From: Streptomyces sp. 6-11-2
GTDB taxonomy: Bacteria; Actinomycetota; Actinomycetes; Streptomycetales; Streptomycetaceae
Length of the DNA stretch: 64,000 nt
Assembly: GCF_006540305.1 (NCBI RefSeq)
Contig: NZ_BJOR01000001.1
Coordinates: 2,418,001-2,482,000, forward strand
Direction: 5' to 3'
Every line of letters begins with the position of its first letter. Position 1 is the stretch's first letter. Position numbers and translations under genes: made by a program. Positions 41,956-52,202 of this stretch are shown in pieces. The notes beneath the pieces are model-generated. The model was given only the letters and a program-made list of their open reading frames with translations. It did no database searches and had not been told where the DNA came from.

Positions 41956-42900
41956 GTGGATCTGGACCACACCGACCTCGCCGTCGTGCGCGAACTGCAG
42001 ACGGACGGCCGCCTCACCTACGAGACGCTGGCCCAGCGCGTGGGCCTGTCACGGCCCGCCACCCGGGCCCGGGTCCAGCGGATGCTGGACTCCGGCGCGG
42101 TGCGCGTGGTGGCCATCGTGCACCCCGCCGTGCGCGGGCTGACCGCCTCGGCGCACCTGTCGATCGACACCTACGGCGCGGCCGGACCGGTGGCGCGCGC
42201 CATCGCCGCGATGCCCCAGGCACCGTTCGTCACCCTCACGGCGGGACAGCGGGCCATCATGACCGAGCTGCGCACCGAGGGGTTCGCCGAACTGGACCGG
42301 GCGATCGAGCGGGTGCGCACCCTGCCGGGCGTGCGGACGGTCGATCCGCTGCTCACCACCCGCCAGCTGAAGGACCCCTACCTGCTCCCCGACCCCCCGG
42401 CCGCCGCCGAGCTCGACGAGCTGGACCGGCGGATCCTGGACGAGCTGGAGCGCGACGGCCGGCTGCCGTTCGCCGAACTCGCCGACCGGGTGGGGCTGTC
42501 GGCGGGCGCCACCCGGTCCCGCACGCTGCGGCTGCTCGACGGCGGCGTCGCGAAGGTGCTCGCCCTGGTGCGGCCCGAACTGCTGGGCATGGGCCACCTC
42601 TGCGGCTTCGCGGTGCGCCTGGACGGTCCCGCGGATCCGGTGGCCGAGCGGCTCGCCTCCTGGGACCGCGTGTCGTTCCTGTCCGCCTGCATCGGGCGGG
42701 CCGATCTGGTCGGCACCATCACGGCCGAGTCGCTGCCCGCGCTCCTGGCCACCCTGGAGCGGATGCGGGCGTGCGAGCAGGTGAGCGGCGTGGAGAGCTG
42801 GCTGCACATGGAACTGGTGAAGGAGCGCTACGACCCGGGAGCCCCGGCACCGGCACCGGACGCCGGAGCACGGACCCCGGCACCGGACTCCGGAGCATGA
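41956..42900 (+). CDS. Double-module Lrp/AsnC-family regulator
   Basis: About 314 residues made of two Lrp/AsnC units: residues 1-150 (DLDHTDLAVVRELQTDGRLT, ETLAQRVGLSRPATRARVQR) and 151-300 (ELDELDRRILDELERDGRLP, ADRVGLSAGATRSRTLRL). Each has an HTH followed by a RAM-like domain. The C-terminal 20 residues are Ala/Pro-rich. GTG 41956 follows GGGGGAACAG. Such tandem proteins act as pseudo-dimers and sense amino acids or keto acids. Divergence from the hydroxyacid dehydrogenase-aldolase pair suggests that as target; the downstream amidohydrolase is another possibility. Confidence 0.9.
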   Translation: MDLDHTDLAVVRELQTDGRLTYETLAQRVGLSRPATRARVQRMLDSGAVRVVAIVHPAVRGLTASAHLSIDTYGAAGPVARAIAAMPQAPFVTLTAGQRAIMTELRTEGFAELDRAIERVRTLPGVRTVDPLLTTRQLKDPYLLPDPPAAAELDELDRRILDELERDGRLPFAELADRVGLSAGATRSRTLRLLDGGVAKVLALVRPELLGMGHLCGFAVRLDGPADPVAERLASWDRVSFLSACIGRADLVGTITAESLPALLATLERMRACEQVSGVESWLHMELVKERYDPGAPAPAPDAGARTPAPDSGA

Positions 42901-42994
42901 ACCGCCGGCAATCACCCCCTCTGACGGACGATCCGTAAGCACACACGCCTGATACCTTCCGAAATTTTTCTCTGAAGCACCTCTAGCCAATCTG

Positions 42995-43024
42995 TCGTTC
43001 GTTATCTATCGTCCAGGCGAACGA
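42995..43024. promoter_or_regulatory. Inverted repeat before the amidohydrolase gene
   Basis: TCGTTCG (42995-43001) and CGAACGA (43018-43024) are perfect 7-bp arms around 16 bases, within an AT-richer stretch (42960-43010) that probably contains the promoter. The position suits an operator; the binding protein is unknown. Confidence 0.4.
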
Positions 43025-43082
43025 ATCAGCCGTCGCGTCGCCTCCGCGTACCTTCGGCGTCCCCTGGTCGAAAGCAGGCCCC

Positions 43083-44735
43083 ATGCACCACCCTCTCGAC
43101 GACCCCGACCGCACCCTGCTGGTGACCGGCGCCGCGATCGCCTCCGCCGGCACCACGACCCGCGCGGAAGCCCTGGCCGTGCGCGGCGACCGGATCGTGC
43201 ACGTCGGCACCGCCGACGACGCCCGCGCCGCGCTCGGCCGCGTGGACCGCGAGCTGGAGCTCGACGGCGGTCTGGTCCACCCCGGTTTCGTCGACGCGCA
43301 CTGCCACCCGGTGATGTACGGCCAGGCTCTGGCCTGGGTCGACTGCCGGCCCGAGCGCGTACCGGACATCGACACCCTGGTCGACGTGCTGCGCGACGCC
43401 GCCCGCGACCTGCCCGCCGGAGTCCCGGTGCGCGGCTTCGGCTACGAGCACCGCCGCCTCGCCGAACGCCGCCACCCCACCCGCCACGACCTCGACCGCG
43501 TCGCCGACGACCGCGAGGTCTATGTGATGAACGCTTCCGGTCACGGCGGCGTCGTCAACTCCCACACGCTGCGGACCTGCGGCATCACGGCCGGCACCCC
43601 GGACCCCGAGGGGGGCAGCATCGGTCGTTTCGCCTCGGGCGAGCCCGACGGACAGCTGTGGGACGCCGCGTGCGACCTGCTCACCGGACCGGGCGGGGTG
43701 AAGATCGGCAACCACGGCCCGAACTTCCACCTCACCGAGCCGGACGCCATCATGGCCGACCATCTGGCGCGCGCCCAGGAGGTCTTCCTGGCCGCCGGTG
43801 TCACCACGGTCGGTGACGCGCAGGCCTCGCGCCGCGAGATGGAGACCTATCTGCGGGCGCAGGAGTCCGGCTCACTGCGCATGCGTGTGTCGGCGTACCT
43901 CACCTCCGCGCTGCTGGACACCGCGCTCGAGCTCGGCGTCGTCCACGGCTTCGGCGGCGACCTGTTCCGTGTGCAGGGCGTGAAGTTCTACGCGGACGGC
44001 ACGCTGGGCGGCTGGACCGCCTACTTCCCCGAGGGCTACGCCGCCGACTGCTGCCACCACGGGCAGCTGTACCACTCGGTCGAGGAGTACGCGGAGATCG
44101 TCGCGCGGGCCCACCGGGCGGGGTTGCAGACCGCGACGCACGCCCAGTCCCCGTACGCCATCGGCATGGTCCTCGACGCGGTCGAGAAGGCGCAGGCGGA
44201 CCGGCCCCGGCCGGACATGCGGCACCGTATCGAGCACTGCGGACTGCCCACCGACGAGCAGATCGACCGCATGGGCGCGCTGGGGGTCGTCCCGGTGATG
44301 CAGCCGCAGCACCACCTGCGGACCGGTGACGGCACGCTGACCGCCGTCGGCGAGCTCGGCCACCGCTACAACCCCGCGGGCCGCTGCCTCACGGCCGGTG
44401 TTCCGGTCGTGTTCAGCTCCGACGCGCCGGTCGCCCCGCCCGCCCCGCTGGAGGCGGTCTCCGCGGCCGCCACCCGGCGCACGGTCCTGGGCACCGTCCT
44501 GGGCGACGAGGCACTGCGGCTGCCGGTCGCCGACGGCCTGCACGCGCACACCGCCGCGGCCGCCCGCGCCCTGCACCGCGAGCACGCGGTGGGCGCGCTG
44601 GCGCCGGGCATGCTCGCCGACTTCGTCGTCCTCGACGCCGATCCCCTGCACACCGCGGCCAACGAACTCACCGGCATCGGCGTGCGCGAGACCTGGATCG
44701 GCGGCACCCGCGCCTGGGCGGCCCCCGGCCGCTGA
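43083..44735 (+). CDS. YtcJ-type metal-dependent amidohydrolase (amidohydrolase_3 family)
   Basis: A 550-residue cytoplasmic amidohydrolase. The HPGFVDAHCHPVMYGQALAW segment gives the first HxH metal pair, QTATHAQSPYAIGMVLDAVE and HRIEHCGLPTDEQIDRMGAL give further ligands, and VFSSDAPVAPPAPLEAV gives the catalytic Asp. The C-terminal strand GALAPGMLADFVVLDADPL is typical. Members hydrolyse cyclic or N-acylated small molecules; the substrate is not predictable. It is followed after 96 bases, through a hairpin, by an MHS symporter that probably imports its substrate. Confidence 0.9.
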   Translation: MHHPLDDPDRTLLVTGAAIASAGTTTRAEALAVRGDRIVHVGTADDARAALGRVDRELELDGGLVHPGFVDAHCHPVMYGQALAWVDCRPERVPDIDTLVDVLRDAARDLPAGVPVRGFGYEHRRLAERRHPTRHDLDRVADDREVYVMNASGHGGVVNSHTLRTCGITAGTPDPEGGSIGRFASGEPDGQLWDAACDLLTGPGGVKIGNHGPNFHLTEPDAIMADHLARAQEVFLAAGVTTVGDAQASRREMETYLRAQESGSLRMRVSAYLTSALLDTALELGVVHGFGGDLFRVQGVKFYADGTLGGWTAYFPEGYAADCCHHGQLYHSVEEYAEIVARAHRAGLQTATHAQSPYAIGMVLDAVEKAQADRPRPDMRHRIEHCGLPTDEQIDRMGALGVVPVMQPQHHLRTGDGTLTAVGELGHRYNPAGRCLTAGVPVVFSSDAPVAPPAPLEAVSAAATRRTVLGTVLGDEALRLPVADGLHAHTAAAARALHREHAVGALAPGMLADFVVLDADPLHTAANELTGIGVRETWIGGTRAWAAPGR

Positions 44736-44766
44736 GTTCCGCCCCCGCTCCGTCCCCTTCCCCCGG

Positions 44767-44792
44767 GAGCGGCGCGCACCGCCGCGCCGCTC
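44767..44792 (+). terminator. Hairpin between the amidohydrolase and symporter genes
   Basis: Perfect 10-bp stem GAGCGGCGCG (44767-44776) with its complement (44783-44792) and loop CACCGC, extendable by a G-T and a G-C pair. No T tract follows. It may attenuate or stabilise the upstream message rather than terminate fully. Confidence 0.5.
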
Positions 44793-44831
44793 TCCCGCTC
44801 CCCCGTCCCCACCCTCAGCCGGAGGTCCCGC

Positions 44832-46175
44832 ATGCCGGACCGCACCCACCAGCCCGATCCGAGAAACGCGCGCAGAGCCGCGCTGGCCGCCCTGGCCGGC
44901 ACCTCGATCGAGTGGTACGACTTCTACGCCTTCGCCACCGCCGCGGCCATCGTCTTCAACGACGTGTTCTTCCCCGCGGACATGCCCTCGCTGCTCAAGA
45001 CCCTGTCCGCCTTCGGCACGTTCGCCGTCGGCTTCCTGTTGCGACCGCTCGGCGGCATCGTGTTCGGGCACATAGGCGACCGGGTGGGACGCAAGAAGAC
45101 CCTCGTCATCACCCTGCTGATGATGGGCATCGCGTCCTTCGCCATCGGCCTGCTGCCGACCTACGCCCAGGTCGGCGCCCTGGCTCCGGTCCTGCTCATC
45201 GTCCTGCGCCTGGTCCAGGGCGTCGCGATCGGCGGCGAGTGGGGCGGCGCGGTGCTGATCGCGGTGGAGAACGCCCCGAAGGGCAGGAGGACCTTCTTCG
45301 GCTCGTTCGCCCAGCTCGGTTCGTCCGTCGGCGCCCTGCTCTCCACCGGCGCCTTCAGCCTGATGAACCTCTTCGGCCACGACGCGTTCCTCAGCTGGGG
45401 CTGGCGCGTGCCGTTCCTCGCCTCCGCCGTCCTCGTCGCCATCGGACTCGTCATCCGCGTCAAGCTCGAGGACTCCCCGGTGATGTCCGAGGTGCGCGAG
45501 GAGCGCGGCACCGAGGCCAAGCTGCCGGTGGCGGAGGTGCTCCAGAAGGCCTGGCGCACCGTACTGGTCGGCGTCTTCGCCCTGGCCACGGCCACCGGCG
45601 GCTACTACGTGGTGACCAGCTACCTGCTGTCCTACGGCACCGGACACCTGCACCTGTCCGAGTCGATGCTGCTCAACGGCCTGACGCTGGCGGCCTTCCT
45701 CGAACTGCTGGTGACCCCGGGCCTGGCCTGGCTCGGCGACCGCGTCGGCGCGCACAAGGTCGTCATCGCCGGACTCGCCGGAGTCGTCGTCCTGGCGGCT
45801 CCGCAGTTCATGGCGATGGGCACGGGCAGCGTCGCACTGATCTACCTGATGATGCTCGCGATGCGGTTCGTGATGTCGGCCCTGTACGGACCGATCGCCG
45901 CGATCCTCGCCGAAGGTTTCGAACCGCACGTCCGCTACACCGGGATCTCCCTGTCGTACCAGGTCTGCAACCTGATCTTCGGCGGCTTCGCGCCGGTGGC
46001 CTGTGTGTCCCTGGCCGCGCTGGCGGGCGGCCACTACTGGCCCCCGGCCGTGCTGCTGATGGTGATCTCGGCGATCGGCATCTGGTGCACGGGGCGTCTG
46101 CACGTCGCGCGCGTGCGGCGGGAGGCCGCCCGGCCGGCCACCGCGGAGGCGGATCCGCTGCCGGCGGTCTCCTGA
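44832..46175 (+). CDS. MHS-family MFS symporter
   Basis: A 447-residue, 12-helix metabolite:H+ symporter, paralogous to the one in the creatinase unit. Helix 1 has AGTSIEWYDFYAFATAAAIV; GHIGDRVGRKKTLVITLLMM follows helix 2; RLVQGVAIGGEWGGAVLIAV marks helices 4-5. The second subtype resembles ShiA/KgtP-like carriers with a clear EWGGA motif. The SD CGGAGG precedes ATG 44832. It probably imports the substrate or product of the YtcJ-type amidohydrolase. A strong terminator follows. Confidence 0.92.
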   Translation: MPDRTHQPDPRNARRAALAALAGTSIEWYDFYAFATAAAIVFNDVFFPADMPSLLKTLSAFGTFAVGFLLRPLGGIVFGHIGDRVGRKKTLVITLLMMGIASFAIGLLPTYAQVGALAPVLLIVLRLVQGVAIGGEWGGAVLIAVENAPKGRRTFFGSFAQLGSSVGALLSTGAFSLMNLFGHDAFLSWGWRVPFLASAVLVAIGLVIRVKLEDSPVMSEVREERGTEAKLPVAEVLQKAWRTVLVGVFALATATGGYYVVTSYLLSYGTGHLHLSESMLLNGLTLAAFLELLVTPGLAWLGDRVGAHKVVIAGLAGVVVLAAPQFMAMGTGSVALIYLMMLAMRFVMSALYGPIAAILAEGFEPHVRYTGISLSYQVCNLIFGGFAPVACVSLAALAGGHYWPPAVLLMVISAIGIWCTGRLHVARVRREAARPATAEADPLPAVS

Positions 46176-46180
46176 CGACT

Positions 46181-46239
46181 CACGGCGGGGAGGACGGGCT
46201 CCTCTCGGGTTCTGTTCCGAGTCCGCCCTCCCCGCCGTG
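46181..46239. terminator. Bidirectional terminator between the symporter and aspA
   Basis: A perfect 13-bp stem CACGGCGGGGAGG (46181-46193) with CCTCCCCGCCGTG (46227-46239); pairing continues imperfectly inside. It begins five bases after the symporter stop and ends five bases before the aspA stop, so it serves both convergent genes. Confidence 0.8.
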
Positions 46240-46244
46240 CGGGT

Positions 46245-47666
<1,422 letters not shown>

Positions 47667-48134
47667 GCCGCCCCGCCTTTCTGCTTGATGACTTCCATGA
47701 CTCGCCCACGACCCCCACCTGCGGAGGCCCCGCGGGCGACGAACAAGAACAGCGGCCCGGAGGACACCGGGCCCGTCACGACCCGGCCCGCGTACGCGAC
47801 GCCCGGCGACGGACGGCCGGCCGCCACCGGGCACCCCCGTTCCGAGCCCGCGCCCACGACGCCCAACGGCACCCGGCCGGCCGCCGGGGACCCCCGGCCC
47901 GGCCGGCACCCGCGACGATCTCCGGCTCCCAGCCGACCGCCGCCAAAAACCCCGATCCCGGCCCGCGCCCACGACGACTGCCGGCCGCCGCCGCGAGCCC
48001 TTCGCCGGCGCCACTCGGCCGCCCGGTCGACGACACAGCCCGCCGGCCGCCCGGCACCCACGCCCGCAGCGGAGGGCGGACGTCCTCGGCGAGGGCGGAC
48101 CGGATTCGCGCGCGCTCGCGGACTGCGCGGGCCA
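47667..48134. other. 468-base GC-rich spacer with short direct repeats upstream of aspA
   Basis: No supported gene. CCCGCGCCCACGACG occurs at 47847-47861 and 47962-47976, and GGCCGGCCGCC at 47815-47825 and 47875-47885. The style resembles the duplicated spacer at 35.4-35.9 kb. It must contain the aspA promoter if aspA is transcribed separately; no convincing -10/-35 pair was seen. Confidence 0.5.
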
Positions 48135-49298
48135 TCAGGTCCCGCCCTTGAGCAGCCGACCGCGCAGATCGTCGTGGGCGGCGAGGTCGAGGCAGGTCCA
48201 GGCCATGGCGAGGGCGCCGTCGAGGGCCGCCCGGTCGGCGGCCGGGCCGGCGCAGTGCGCGGCGAACTCCTTCTGGTGGTTGACCGCCGGAAGCGAGTCA
48301 ATGCCCAGGTACGGATGGATGGCCGGCACCCGGTGCGAGACGTTGCCCATGTCCGTGGACGCCCGGTTCATCCGGGACGCCGCGCTCGGCTCGGGGAACT
48401 CACGGCCCAGCGCGGTGGCGTTGCCGACGTAGAGCGCGAGCAGGTCCTCGTCGGTGACGAAGTCGGCGTACGGCGGGCTCTCCGGCTCGACCTCCAGCCG
48501 GCAGTCCGTCGCGAGGGCACCGGCCTCGAAGCACCGGTTCACCCGGGTCTCGAGTTCCGCGAGGTCGGCCAGGTTCTCCGCGCGGACGTACCAGCGGCCC
48601 TCGGTCAGCTCGGGAATCGCGTTCGGGGCCTCCCCGCCGCGGGTGACGATGCCGTGCACCCGTGTTCCCGGACCGAGATGCTGGCGCAGCAGCCCGATCG
48701 CCGTCTGGGCGACGGTGAACGCGTCCGCGGCGTTGCGCCCGTACTCGGGGTAGGCCGCCGCGTGGGAGGCCCGCCCGTGGTAGCGGATCCTGTTGTGTGC
48801 CACGGCGAACGGCTGCGCCCGGGCGACGTCGAGCGGGCCGGGGTGGATCATCATGGCCGCGTGCACGCCGTCGAACCCGCCCCGGTCGAGCATCAGGATC
48901 TTCCCGCCGCCGCCCTCCTCGGCCGGGGTACCGAGCACGGTGACGGTCAGCCCGGCGTGGTCCGCGAGATCGGCCAGCACCCCGGCGGCACCCACCGCAG
49001 CGGCGGCGATGACGTTGTGCCCGCAGGCGTGTCCGAGGCCGGGCAGCGCGTCGTACTCGGCGCAGATCGCGACGTTGAGCGGACCGCCGCCGATCCGGGC
49101 CCGGAACGCGGTCGGCAGTCCGCAGAACTCCGGCTCGACGGTGTAGCCGAGAGCGTTCAGCTCCTCGGCGACCCACCGCGCCGCACGGTGCTCCTCCCAG
49201 GCGACCTCGGGATGGGCGTGCAGGCGGTGGGACAGGCGCAGAACCCGGTCCGACAGACCGGGCAGCCGCGCTGCCGCCCGGTCCTTGAGAGTGCTCAC
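48135..49298 (-). CDS. M20-family amidohydrolase
   Basis: A 387-residue zinc-dependent amidohydrolase of the AbgB/HmrA/hippurate-hydrolase group. Metal ligands appear in AEYDALPGLGHACGHN and GTPAEEGGGGK; the dimerisation domain has HGRASHAAAYPEYGRNAADA. These enzymes remove acyl or aminoacyl groups from amides (for example N-acyl amino acids, p-aminobenzoyl-glutamate). GTG 49298 overlaps the DUF1028 stop by four bases, so it is co-translated with that gene in the hpaC-hpaB-DUF1028-M20 operon. It probably hydrolyses the amide produced by the preceding steps; the substrate is unknown. Confidence 0.9.
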   Translation of the reverse strand: MSTLKDRAAARLPGLSDRVLRLSHRLHAHPEVAWEEHRAARWVAEELNALGYTVEPEFCGLPTAFRARIGGGPLNVAICAEYDALPGLGHACGHNVIAAAAVGAAGVLADLADHAGLTVTVLGTPAEEGGGGKILMLDRGGFDGVHAAMMIHPGPLDVARAQPFAVAHNRIRYHGRASHAAAYPEYGRNAADAFTVAQTAIGLLRQHLGPGTRVHGIVTRGGEAPNAIPELTEGRWYVRAENLADLAELETRVNRCFEAGALATDCRLEVEPESPPYADFVTDEDLLALYVGNATALGREFPEPSAASRMNRASTDMGNVSHRVPAIHPYLGIDSLPAVNHQKEFAAHCAGPAADRAALDGALAMAWTCLDLAAHDDLRGRLLKGGT

Positions 49299-49972
49299 AG
49301 GTCACCCGGCACGCCGTAGCTCGGTGCCTCGGCGGGGTGCAGCGCACGCGACAGGTAGTCGTGCTTCTCCTTCGCCCACCGCCGCCACAGCTGCTCCAGC
49401 TCGCCCATCGGGTCGTCGTCCGCCCAGTCCACCCGCAGGTCGGTGACCGGCCAGCTCACCTCGTGCACGACGACGAGGCCCGCCGAGTGCTCCGGCCCCT
49501 CCTCCCCTCCGGCGTCCCGGCCGGCGAGCAGGCCGGCCAGCAGCCGCTCCTCGAACTCGGCGCCCGCGGCCCGCTCGTAGGCGGCCAGCATGGCGTCCAC
49601 CACGCCGGGGTCCGAGAGCAGGTTGCCGGCAGCGACCACACCGCTGCCTTCGACGGCCCGGTGGGTGCCCAGCGTGCCCTCGCCGGAGAAGGCGGCGGTC
49701 CGCCCCTTCGCGTCCACCACCGTCAACTGCCGGTAGCCGCTGTACTCGTCCGAGGCGACGGCGGCCGCGACCGCGTGCTTCGGGTCCACGCCCTCCGCCA
49801 GCAGCCTCAGCAGACGCGGCCCGAGCGCCGGGTTGGTGACGTTCTGCGACGCGGCGGCTCCGACGCCGACGCGTACGTGAGCGCACCGCGCGGCGACCGC
49901 GGGACTCGAAGAGGTGACGACGACGCCGAACGCGCCGGTGGTCTCGTCACGGGCGACCAGGGAAAACGTCAT
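49295..49972 (-). CDS. DUF1028 family protein, putative Ntn-type hydrolase
   Basis: A 225-residue member of DUF1028. The family start MTFSLVARDETTGAFGVVVT, the VGAAASQNVTNPALGPRLLR strand-helix and the GEGTLGTHRAVEGSGVVAAG loop are all present. The fold resembles N-terminal nucleophile hydrolases, with the Thr/Ser near the N-terminus as possible nucleophile, but no activity is firmly established for the family to my knowledge. It is encoded between hpaB (33 bases away) and the M20 amidohydrolase (4-base overlap), so it probably performs a step on the same substrate. ATG 49972. Confidence 0.9.
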   Translation of the reverse strand: MTFSLVARDETTGAFGVVVTSSSPAVAARCAHVRVGVGAAASQNVTNPALGPRLLRLLAEGVDPKHAVAAAVASDEYSGYRQLTVVDAKGRTAAFSGEGTLGTHRAVEGSGVVAAGNLLSDPGVVDAMLAAYERAAGAEFEERLLAGLLAGRDAGGEEGPEHSAGLVVVHEVSWPVTDLRVDWADDDPMGELEQLWRRWAKEKHDYLSRALHPAEAPSYGVPGDL

Positions 49973-50005
49973 GGATGATCCTCACTGTGCGGGCGCGCGG
50001 CGCGG

Positions 50006-51463
50006 TCAGCGCGACGCGTCGACCTTGTCGGACAGCTCGGCCGCCGCCTTGACCAGGTCCAGCGGGCCGTTGAAGTCGAAGTTGCGGTACACCGCGCCGA
50101 GTTGGGCGAACGGCGGGGACTGGGCGAACAGCTGGAACGTCAACCGGTGCCCGGCGTAGTCGCTGTTGAGCAGGTCACGGGCGAAGGCCAACAGCCGGCG
50201 CCGGTCCTCGGCCACCCAGTTCTCGTTGACCGTGTAGTACTTCTCCAGCCACGGGGCGACTTCGGGGTCCGCGAACGTCGCCGCGTCCGGGGTGATGCAG
50301 ATCTGGCCGCCGCACAGCTCGCGGGCGGTGTGCATCATGACCGGGAGCTGGGACAGCGCGACCACGCGGCCGGTGTAGAGCAGCGACTGGTTCGGCATCA
50401 GCAGGCCGCCCGGGCTCGGCTCGGCCATCGCGATGGCGGCCGTCAGGTGCGCGTTGACACTCTCCCGGTAGCAGGCCAGCTGGGCCAGCTTCTCCTGTAC
50501 GGCGGGCTGCTTCTCCAGCCCGGTCTGCTTCACGTTCCACAGGGCGGCGCCGATCATCAGGTCCGCCAGGTGCAGGGTGCGCTGCACGAACGGGAAGGCG
50601 CTGTACCGGTGCAGCGTGGCGCGGATGAAGGAGGCGGCGCGGGTGTGCTGGTAGAACAGCACGTCCTCCCACGGGATCTCGACGTCGTCGAAGATCACCA
50701 GCGACTCGACCTCGTCGACCCGGTTCGCCAGCGGGTAGTCGCTCGCCGGGGCGCGGCCGGCGAAACCGTTGCGGCAGACGAACTTCAGGCCCGGCGCGCC
50801 CATGTCCAGCATGAACCCGACCGCGTAGTCGGACATCGCGTCGTTGCCCCAGTTGGCGATCGTCGGCTTGGTGAAGGCCTGGTTGGCGTAGGCCGCGGCG
50901 GTCTCGTACTTGGCGCCGCGGACCACGATCCCGTTGTCGGTCTCCCGCACGACGTGCAGCAGCATGTCCGGGTCCTGGTCCTTGGGTGCCTTGGACCGGT
51001 CGCCCTTGGGGTCGGTGTTGGCCGAGACGTGGAACGGGTCCGCGGTGACGGCCCGGGCGATGTGCCGCCGGATGTTCTCGGAGAAGCGCGGGTCGACCTC
51101 GTTGAGCACGTCCTGGCCGTCGTAGAGGGACCACATCTCGCCGATGGTCTCGTCGCCGACACGGGTGGCGACCCCGCCCGCGGCCCGCTGCACCAGTTCG
51201 ACCGCGGCCCGCTTGTCGTGCCAGTCCTGCCGGGTGCGGGGCAGCTTGTTCGCGATCGCGTTGAGTTCACCGGTCCCGGCGTCCTGGTAGGTCATCCGGG
51301 CCTGGGTCGCCTCTTCGTGCGCCAGATCGTGGATCCGGGCCCGGACGTCGACGATCGGCTTGAACATCGGGTGCCGGGTGACGTCGTCGACCTTCTCCCC
51401 GTCCACCCAGACCTGCCGGCCGTCCCTGATGGACTCGCGGTACTCGTCGCCTGTACGGATCAT
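50006..51463 (-). CDS. HpaB-family flavin-dependent monooxygenase, oxygenase component
   Basis: A 485-residue FADH2-using hydroxylase of the 4-hydroxyphenylacetate 3-monooxygenase/PvcC group. Typical segments are MIRTGDEYRESIRDGRQVWV at the start, ANTDPKGDRSKAPKDQDPD, the flavin-loop region VIFDDVEIPWEDVLFY, and the C-terminal LCGGQICITPD. Family substrates are phenols and chlorophenols, and also some heteroaromatic rings, so 4-HPA is only one option; no homoprotocatechuate ring-cleavage genes are nearby. ATG 51463 has GAAGGA and overlaps the reductase stop by four bases. The downstream genes encode amide hydrolases rather than extradiol-pathway enzymes. Confidence 0.9.
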   Translation of the reverse strand: MIRTGDEYRESIRDGRQVWVDGEKVDDVTRHPMFKPIVDVRARIHDLAHEEATQARMTYQDAGTGELNAIANKLPRTRQDWHDKRAAVELVQRAAGGVATRVGDETIGEMWSLYDGQDVLNEVDPRFSENIRRHIARAVTADPFHVSANTDPKGDRSKAPKDQDPDMLLHVVRETDNGIVVRGAKYETAAAYANQAFTKPTIANWGNDAMSDYAVGFMLDMGAPGLKFVCRNGFAGRAPASDYPLANRVDEVESLVIFDDVEIPWEDVLFYQHTRAASFIRATLHRYSAFPFVQRTLHLADLMIGAALWNVKQTGLEKQPAVQEKLAQLACYRESVNAHLTAAIAMAEPSPGGLLMPNQSLLYTGRVVALSQLPVMMHTARELCGGQICITPDAATFADPEVAPWLEKYYTVNENWVAEDRRRLLAFARDLLNSDYAGHRLTFQLFAQSPPFAQLGAVYRNFDFNGPLDLVKAAAELSDKVDASR

Positions 51464-52059
51464 CGTGTCGTCCTTCGCTGCTGGTGGTGGACCGGACCGG
51501 AGCCGGGGAAGTCCGGGAACGTCGACGGCGGGAAGGTCTCGGGCTGCGCGTACCGCCGGCCGCTGTAGACGAGCGGGGTACCGCCGGAGACGGTGACGTC
51601 GCGGATCACACCGACGTAGACGTGGTGGGTGCCGACGGTGAGTACGGTGTGCAGCTCGCAGTCGAAGGACGCGACGGCGTCCGCGATCCGCGGCGCGCCC
51701 GACACCGTTCGCGCCCACTCGCCGCAGGTGAAGTCCCACTTCTCCTTGCCCGGCCAGGGGCGGCCGGCGAACGTGTCCGCAACGTGGTCGTGCTGCCGGC
51801 CCAGGACGCTGACCGCGAACGACCCGTGGGCCTGGATCGCCTCGTTCATGGGGCTTCGCTGGTTGACGCAGACCAGGAGACTCGGGGGGTCCTCGGACAC
51901 CGAACACATCGCGCTCACCGTCTGCGCGAACCGGCCCGACGGGCCGTCCGTGGCGACCACGGTGACACCGGTGGCCGCGGCACCCATGGCGGCCCGGAAA
52001 CGGGCCACCGGGACCGACGTGATCGTGGCCGTCTGCACATCTGTCTCGGGGCTTGGCAC
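51460..52059 (-). CDS. HpaC-type flavin reductase
   Basis: A 199-residue NAD(P)H:flavin oxidoreductase of the flavin-reductase-like FMN-binding barrel: ARFRAAMGAAATGVTVVATD, QTVSAMCSVSEDPPSLLVCV, and HHVYVGVIRDVTVSGGTPLV. It supplies reduced flavin to the HpaB-type oxygenase encoded next. GTG 52059 was chosen because a perfect GAAGGAGG lies 8 bases upstream; longer versions read into the promoter. First gene of the four-gene operon, diverging from the LysR gene across 143 bases. Confidence 0.92.
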   Translation of the reverse strand: MPSPETDVQTATITSVPVARFRAAMGAAATGVTVVATDGPSGRFAQTVSAMCSVSEDPPSLLVCVNQRSPMNEAIQAHGSFAVSVLGRQHDHVADTFAGRPWPGKEKWDFTCGEWARTVSGAPRIADAVASFDCELHTVLTVGTHHVYVGVIRDVTVSGGTPLVYSGRRYAQPETFPPSTFPDFPGSGPVHHQQRRTTR

Positions 52060-52130
52060 GACTTCGCCTCCTTCGGGGAAAGTGCCGTGCTGACTTGCCG
52101 AGAAGTATGTGAGCGGGCTCTGCCATAGGA

Positions 52131-52141
52131 CCAACAGAACT
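52131..52141. promoter_or_regulatory. Motif shared with the downstream M20 promoter (copy 1)
   Basis: CCAACAGAACT, whose complement AGTTCTGTTGG matches AATTCTGTTTG at 53138-53148 in 9 of 11 positions. It lies in the hpaC-LysR divergent promoter region, within an AT-richer stretch, and could be a LysR contact site. Confidence 0.35.
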
Positions 52142-52202
52142 TTTTGTGGACAGCCTTCGATTTCACTTATACGTTTCGGGCGGCAGAGAGGACCGCCCGG
52201 CC

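Noticed and set aside
50006..51463. Calling the HpaB-type gene 4-hydroxyphenylacetate 3-monooxygenase outright
   Set aside because: Family membership is clear but no homoprotocatechuate pathway genes are present, so the substrate is left open.
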